Positions 53,121 to 64,000 of a DNA stretch of 64,000 nucleotides are shown here, piece by piece. The notes beneath the pieces are model-generated. The model ran no database searches. It saw only the letters and a list, made by a program, of their open reading frames with translations, and was not told the DNA's origin. Numbering within the stretch: position 1 is the first letter of the stretch; every line of letters starts with the position of its first letter. The position numbers were made by a program, and so were the translations under genes. This DNA comes from Halichondria panicea (Eukaryota > Porifera > Demospongiae > Suberitida > Halichondriidae), in the NCBI RefSeq assembly GCF_963675165.1, contig NC_087377.1, forward strand, positions 17,939,018-18,003,017, read 5' to 3'.

Positions 53121-53918
53121 TTATCTTCTCGGCTCTGCTAAACCGTAAGCTGGATTGTCAGAAGTCAGTACAGGGTCCGGAGTGGAGTCACCTTCTATGG
53201 TTTCATATTCTGCATTGCCACCTGATGTGTTCTCTTCAGCTAGACCATACGCTGCATTTACAGATATCACAACAGGATCTGGGGAGCTGCTGTCTTCTAT
53301 AGTGTCATAGATGACAGGGTCTGTAGTGTAGGCGCCTTTCTTCCTTCTTGACTTCACGAGCAGTAAACTGAACAATATTACAACCAGAGTTATGAGGAGG
53401 ATGATAGCGGGAATCCCAATAGCCAGTCCAATAATAGACTCCATACTCAATGAATCTGCTGCAGAAGATGATAGAACTGAAATTCAAATTTTAGTTAAAA
53501 TTGACATACCGTCTAGCATTTTCATGACCACCCACGCTGATATCCCTGATAACCGAAAATCGCGCTATACGGTACACTTTATAACATACTTGGGCCTGCA
53601 TTGACCTCCACACTGATGTCCCTGGTAACGGTTCCGGCTTCATTCGTCCCCACACATGTGTACGTGCCAGCATTGGCTGATGTAGCACTGTCGATAGTTA
53701 CTTGAGACTTAAACGGTGCATCAGAAGGCGTGAAAATATCGATACCAGTTCCTGAAGAGAGCATATTGCGATCTTTAAGCCATGTAATTGTCGGTGGGGG
53801 AATGCCCATAATCTCACACTCCACCTCCAGTTCAGCGCCTTCTATTGTGTTTGTCGATGAACTAAAGTTTGTGAGAAACGGCTCGGCTGTAGAGGAGGGA
53901 GGGGGGTCAGGTAAATGT

Positions 53919-53952
<34 letters not shown>

Positions 53953-56549
53953 GCCTATAAATTAACTTACTGCAAAATACAAATGTCTCTTGGGCAAATA
54001 CAGCAGAATCACTTAAAAGTTCGCATCTGTACACTGCATCATTTTCTATTACAATATCAGACAGTTGTATCTGAAGGAAAAGAATTGGGTACGTGTAATT
54101 AACATTAAGTATCCACCCCAGCCTTTGAGTTAAATTGCTGGATTTCGAGTAATCACAGAACTTGTATCTAAACACAGCATTGGAAAGGTAATTCTGAGAG
54201 CTATTGAATGCATCAATTAGCTTTTAATCTGAACACAAATTATGGGCTCTCAAAGATAACCACCAAAGCAACTGAAATTTAGAAAAAAAAACTCACCTGG
54301 TCAGCAAAGGTTTGTGAGACTCTTTGGAAGTTCCCCTCTCCTGGAGTGATGACGTTGCGCCCCATTAGAAATCTTACTTCAGGCCGTGGGAAGCCGTTGG
54401 TTTCGCAAGTCATGGTGACATTGCTGGCGTTGAGTAGACACATGGCAGCAGGGTTATCAATAACTGACAAGCTCAATGAAGAAATTGGATCACTAGTGGG
54501 AACTGTAGGGGGAGAATAAACCATAAAGAAGAGGTTTTTAACACTAAAACAAAATTAATAAATTGTGTATATAATTATACCTGGTATAGTAATGTACAGG
54601 TCTGGAAGAACCCCGCTTCCAGCAAGATTGGTAAAGGTAGCAGAATAATTTCCTGATGTTTCGATGGTCAGATTAGTCACGGTCAACATAAACCTGAAGG
54701 GAGATGCAGCATTAACATCACTGCAAGGGTTGGTGATAGTGTACTGGTCTCCGCTAGCAATGTTTGAGTCCTTGAAGGACCACTGTACACTCGGGCATGG
54801 GTCAGCCTCCACAGACACAGATACTGTCACCGTGGTCCCAAAACCACCCATAAAGAGAGTACCAACTTGTCTGTCTCTCACTGCTTCAGCAATGGCAGTC
54901 TCATTGAAAGCCAGGGCAATGGGTGCAGCTGTGTAATAAAACAAACAGATTGAATACATACATTAATTAATAAATTTTTTATTATACCCTGTACTTGTAC
55001 AGGAATTAAATGGATATATGCAGCAAATATTAACTGACATGCAAACAAAAGCAATGGTATATAGTTATATTACCTGGAGCTCTGACCTCCAACAACCAGG
55101 CAGCATTGTCTTCAGACACTGTATTGCTGACAAAGCACTGGTATACTCCAGAGTGACTGACTTGAGGGTTTGCAATAGTCAGCATAGTGTCGTCAAAGAC
55201 AATTCCAACGAATGAAGAGTCAATTACATCTCCATTGAAGTACCACACTGTTGAGGTTACAGGGTAGCCAGTGTTGGCACAGGAGAAGGAGGTAGGCATA
55301 GCAGGGCTTGATCCTACAATCACTTCACGTGCATCCGAGGGATCCATTGTTATCATGGCTTTTCCTGTGTGTATGTGTGGGTGTATGTGTGTGTGTGTGT
55401 GGGTGGATATGTATATATGTATGTGTATCTACAACTTACGTTGCACAGTGACTGTTCCACTACTAACGACAGTGAATGCGTCAGATCTGCATTGCAGAGT
55501 GACTACAGCTGGAGGAGGGGGTAAGTTAGGAATCGTACCCAACGCTAGTGAGGAAGAAGCTGAATTCTCATCAAAAAAAAAAAAGCAAAGACGATTTCGT
55601 GTCCCTTGTGCAGAAACATAGCTGAACTCAAAGTCCTCGTCCTCTCCCTCTGTAGAAAAAGCTGTGAGATCTCCTATCTCCTTGTACACAAAATCCATTC
55701 CATTTACTAGTCCAGTACTGTTGACAAAATATGTCTGATTGCTTCTCACTGATTCGTGAAGTCGAGCATTGCTTACTTCACAGTGATAATCGTGTGGGAA
55801 AGTTTCAATATCTCGAATGTAGGCCCATCTTCCACCCTCCAGAAACCTTATGGCATTAGTGACCCGGTTCTCAACTAAACGTGTACCGTCTTGATACCAC
55901 ACGATGTCTGGAGGTGGCTGCGAGTCCTCAACCCTGCACTCAAGAGCAATGTCAATACCAGTTCCAGAAATATCAGGTGCAGTTGGTATAAAGGTACGCA
56001 CTGTCTCAGCTGGCATAAAGCCACCGAAAACTGCAAAGAGAAAATGATTACAATACAATGTAGGAGCATGAATTGCTTACATGCATAGTGGACAGTGATG
56101 TCTCTACTGCGGATGGTTGCATTGAAGCCAGGCTCTCCAATGATGTTAGTAGCCTCACAGTGATAGATAACTCCAGCCGTGGAAGCATATTCTCCCTCAG
56201 TGATATTTTGAAACAAGAAGTTACCATTAGAAAGCATAAAGTCAGCGTCAACCACGTCATCTCCCCTGTACCAAGTCACGGTAGGTGTAGGGTTCCCGGT
56301 AACATCGCATTGTAAGCTAAGATCTGAATTAGATCCATCTTCATTGGTTGCAAAGACAACCACATCTTCTTGCTCACTGTTGAAACTAGGAGCCACTCCT
56401 ACCTCTGTATGTATATATAATAATATGCATGTATACCTATAATAATTATAAGAAGTTGATCTCTCACCTGTGTGTGCAGAGAACACAATATTGGTGCCGT
56501 AGATGCAGAGTAAGATAAGAACTCCTCCACTTGCTGTCATGACAGCCAT
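53121..56549 (-). CDS. Family A Ig receptor A7 (intact)
   Basis: Predicted 857-residue receptor. Exons: 56468-56549 (signal), 56081-56404 (Ig1), 55440-56030 (Ig2 and atypical Ig-like), 55074-55364 (Ig), 54581-54928 (Ig), 54297-54502 + 53971-54070 (split Ig), 53590-53886 (Ig), 53121-53455 (TM and tail), 858 codons in total. The TM exon has two acceptors in tandem (CAGCAG), so one extra residue is possible. The donor after the last Ig exon is AA|GTATG, weaker than the AG|GT of its siblings, which may favour skipping or readthrough. Tail motifs VIYDTI, NAAYGL, AEYETI, NPAYGL. The variable segment of the third Ig-like domain reads CFFFFDENSASSSLAL, and a 12-A run encodes the Phe stretch. Confidence 0.88.
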
Positions 56550-57118
56550 TGGCTAGAACTATACACACTAATTATAATAAGGCCTAAGTTGTTTATTTTT
56601 AGTTATAGATCTAATACTGAAAGTGATTAAAACAACAACATGCAACAGAGATCTATCTGAAAATAACACACCCAATATCTAGTGTATGTACACATCTATA
56701 ACTACACAATACTTCTTGGAAAGGACAGACTTGCAGGACTGCAATCAGACTTGACTAAGATATGACTTTTGTAGACTACAGTGACTTCAGGTCAGCTATC
56801 TGCATGCCATAGATCTATGATCTGACCACCCCACACACCCCCACAGACTTGCATTGAATCAACACTCACACACAAACCATGAAATGGGAGCACAGATATA
56901 AATGTAACTACACACATGCTACTGGTAACAGAGCACCATCCTCAAAAAACCAATGTACTCTGAACTATAGATCAGTATATATATAGTTTGCAATTTTAAT
57001 CATTTTTTTACATCATCAGCATTAATCGATATAATAATAATTATGCTAAAAGAAACAATGTCACTGGATTTATAAAATTATAACGAAACTATAATAAGGT
57101 ACAATTGAACAACTAGTC
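56550..57118. other. Intergenic spacer A7-A8
   Basis: Like the other A upstream regions but with the mini-exon block deleted; a short remainder lies at 56,905-56,965. The A4 downstream region has the same deletion. Confidence 0.6.
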
Positions 57119-61440
<4,322 letters not shown>

Positions 61441-61927
61441 TGGCTAGAACTGCATGTAGACAACAGTACACAGTGAATGCTGGTATGCTACTGTTATAGG
61501 TTGTTTATTTAGCTAATACTGAAAGTGATTATAGACTCATCTGAAAATGACAGCACATGCAACACAAGTACAGTGTATGTACACATCTATAACTACAGTC
61601 AATGCTTCTTGGAATGGACAGACTTGCAGGGCTGCAATCAGACTTGACTAATAAGATATGACTAGACAGACTGTGCATAATAATTTCTCTCCAGTTCAGT
61701 GACTTCAGTCAGCTACTATCTGACATATGATCTATGACCTGACCACCCACCCCATGACGCCCCCACAGATGTGTACAGTGCTTTGAATCAACACCCACAC
61801 AAACCATGAAAAGGGATCAGAGATAGAAATGTAACTACACACATACACACACGCCAGTCCTATATGAAAACTAGAATATAAAAACTTAGAAATGAAAACA
61901 AAAACTTGAGATGTGTTAATTTTGACT
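61441..61927. other. Intergenic spacer upstream of A8
   Basis: Shared A upstream blocks, closest to the A4 upstream region. No gene. Confidence 0.6.
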
Positions 61928-63774
61928 CTATAATCTGAGCACCAGTGCCAGACACACAGTGAGCAGTACACTCAGTAGACAGGAGCAGGTGGTCACTGGA
62001 GGGGGAGGGGAGGGGGTGTGTTTAAGGTAGTACAGCTAGCGAGGAGTTAGTAAGCAAACACATAGTTGGGTGTGGCCGACCTCATCATTAAGAAAGGAGG
62101 TTGCGGGTTTCAACATGCTATCAATGAAGTAAGACATTAGGCTTGAAACCCGACCTCCTATCTTAACGGGAGGCCGGGCCACATCCAACTAGCAAACACA
62201 CAATATACCGTATAGCGTGTAATTTTCGTGGGGCAAAATATTTGTGGTGGTTGGAGGTCTGACCACTAATATTTTACCCACGATTGAAGTGACCTTGCCT
62301 ACTTTTACCTGCAGTGCAAGCAGCAACCACGAAAATATTACCCACGAAATGTCTCAATATTGCTGAACCACGAATATTTTGTCCCCCGACAATTACCCGC
62401 TATACGGTATACACAGAGTTAGGGTTTCCTTGTTGTTAAATGCTGTTAGCTACCTATTACTATAATGTTTTGTAAGCATCAAACATATGCAACTTTGCGA
62501 GGCCATGCAAGGTTGATCAATTCGCAACGCAAAACCAAAACACAATAGTTAGATCACAAAAGTTAATTTTCTCAGTGCTGATTTGGCAAGATTTTTCACC
62601 CGCAAAATATTGTAGTGACACACACACACATACACACAGTTGTAGTCTCACCTGAGCCTCCATTGCCACCACTGTTATCACCCACTGTGCAACAAGAGAA
62701 TAATTATAGTGTAACCAACCGTTTCACACAACAATGCTTCACAGTATACACACACACACACTAGGCCAGGCTTCACAATAGCTTCCAAACTAGGAGTTTA
62801 TAGCACACAGTGTATACACTGGACTAGCAGTCTCATGAATCTGCTGCCCTTCTAAGGGGTCTTGATTGTTATTGCAAGAGTCTCATAGCGGCTACCATGC
62901 AATCTGCAACTATATCTACCTAGCTGCACCAGGCCACTATTATGTAACAAAGCCTAGCTGGGTAGCTAGCTACTAGTATTATACTCACTGGGAGTTGTAA
63001 ACTGACTGGCAGCCGCAGTACTCCCCAACTGATTCTCTGCTCTGAGCTCAACGTTGTATCGAGTGTTTTCCTCAAGTTCTAACACATCCACTGTGAGGCT
63101 TCTCTCACTAGGCCCAGCAGTGCCATCCCTGACAACAGTTGAACCACTAGTAGCTGCTTGTATAGTGTAGGAGAATTGAACGAGAGGGATATTAATGTTG
63201 TCAGGGTCAGAGTAGGTCCACGAGACAGTTAAGATGCTGCCAGAGATAGTTGCCGTGACGTCAGTAGGTTGAGCAGGACCTCCTACAAAAAAACACAACA
63301 CACAGTTAATACAGAACATGCTCCATAACTAGATTCTCTGCCAAATACTTCACATTTTTCCATACCACACAAACAATCAAACACGACGTGTAATAGCATA
63401 ACATTGATTGTTTGTACTTTTACATTTGCTATCTTAATCCGTTTTATCCTTACACTTGCATTAAAGCCACTTACTGCCAACATGGACGATGAATGATCTT
63501 GACACAGTGACATCTCCATTAGTGGCAGTACAGTCCACCGTGGCTCCATTCTCTCCATTAGTGGCGGAGCTAAATGTTACCAATCCTGTGATGTTGTTTA
63601 CAGAGATTTGCTCAGACACATCTGAGTTGATTGTGAGGGTGGGTGGGGGATTTCCCACGGTAGCACAGTTCAGAGTTCCCCCCATCCCCTCTAACAACAC
63701 ACAGGTGTAGGAGGAGGTGGTGGTCTCAGTGCATACTAGACCAGTGCTGGGTTCAGCAGTGAACATAGGTGGGT
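61928..63774 (-). CDS. Gene C: Ig/FN3 surface protein, partial, possible GPI anchor
   Basis: 3' part of a different receptor that enters from the right edge. Exons: 63475-63774 (Ig-like, two Cys, SYTC...TLNC and VDCTATNG), 62989-63282 (FN3, PAQPTDVTATISG... YNVELRAENQLG), 62652-62684 (33 bases, GDNSGGNGGS linker), then probably 61928-61995 (hydrophobic mini-exon VTTCSCLLSV...CLALVLRL with TAG). All junctions are phase 1. A small-residue Gly/Asn/Ser linker followed by about 20 hydrophobic residues and a stop is the layout of a GPI-attachment signal, so the protein may be lipid-anchored without a cytoplasmic tail. The last splice is my inference; a TM exon outside the consensus could be missed. 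The sequence is not close to family A or B. Confidence 0.65.
62063..62191. mobile_element. 129-bp MITE with 9-bp TSD
   Basis: Inverted ends TAGTTGGGTGTGGCCGACCT and (inverse) matching TAGTTGGATGTGGCCCGGCC, continuing to gggtttcaa / ttgaaaccc. Flanked by GCAAACACA on both sides. Ends and 9-base duplication match the GC-rich hairpin element at 29,622, so both belong to one Mutator-like family. Confidence 0.85.
62205..62410. mobile_element. 206-bp MITE, ATACCGTATAGCG family
   Basis: Ends ATACCGTATAGCGTGTAATT and, inverted, ATACCGTATAGCGGGTAATT, with tcgtggggcaaaatatt continuing the repeat. Solo end fragments of the same family sit in the intron before the TM exon of A2, A4, A5, A6, A7 and A8. 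Confidence 0.85.
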
Positions 63775-63775
63775 C

Positions 63776-64000
63776 TGTGTGGGGAGGGTGTGTGAGTGGT
63801 GTGTGAGTGTGTGGGGAGGGTGTGTGGGGAGGGTGTGGGGAGGGTGTGTGAGTGGTGTGTGAGTGGTGTGTGAGTGTGTGTGGGGAGGGTGTGTGGGGAG
63901 GGTGTGTGAGTGTGGGGAGGGTATGTGAGTGGTGTGTGAGTGTGTGGGGAGGGTGTGTGGGGAGGGTGTGTGGGGAGGGTGTGTGAGTGGTGTGTGGGGA
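63776..64000. repeat. GTGTGTGGGGAGG / GTGTGTGAGTGGT minisatellite
   Basis: Irregular tandem array reaching the right edge, in an intron of gene C. Confidence 0.9.

Overview
The window is intron-rich metazoan DNA: AT-rich, with phase-1 extracellular exons, canonical GT-AG junctions and many (CA)n/(GT)n tracts and MITEs. No bacterial or viral genes are visible. Large Ig and fibronectin-III (FN3) receptor families in a compact genome, with short elements of the ACCGTATAGCG type, suggest a sponge (demosponge). This is an inference that I cannot test here.

Almost all genes lie on the minus strand and belong to two receptor families in a tandem array. Family A (about 826-863 residues where readable) has a signal peptide, about seven Ig-like domains, one transmembrane helix and a cytoplasmic tail with YxTI/YxTV and NxAY motifs, in nine exons whose phases agree between copies. 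Copies: A1 4.7-7.7 kb, A2 8.7-11.8 kb (broken), A3 21.5-24.5 kb (stop codon before the TM exon, so probably secreted), A4 33.0-37.0 kb (one stop codon), A5 43.3-46.6 kb (badly broken), A6 47.6-52.3 kb, A7 53.1-56.5 kb, A8 57.1-61.4 kb. Family B has a signal peptide, three Ig-like domains, four FN3 domains, one more Ig domain, a TM helix and an NPxY tail in about 15 exons. Copies: B1 0.2-4.3 kb (exons lost), B2 12.7-17.5 kb (frameshift), B3 17.8-21.2 kb (3' half missing), B4 37.6-42.5 kb (intact; 12-unit NPAY repeat tail). A third, different Ig/FN3 gene (C) enters from the right edge and probably ends in a GPI-signal-like exon.

The middle (24.5-33 kb) has no recognisable gene. It holds an inverted repeat with about 1.05 kb arms carrying a second, plus-strand copy of the A4 transmembrane exon, two nearly identical 1.1 kb direct copies either side of a 200-N gap (probably an unmerged contig overlap), and minisatellites.

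The array looks like a birth-and-death receptor cluster. Tyrosine-based tails, variable extracellular patches, a secreted form, null copies and a repeated hydrophobic terminal exon make it a plausible candidate for self/non-self recognition or immune surveillance. That function is inference only.
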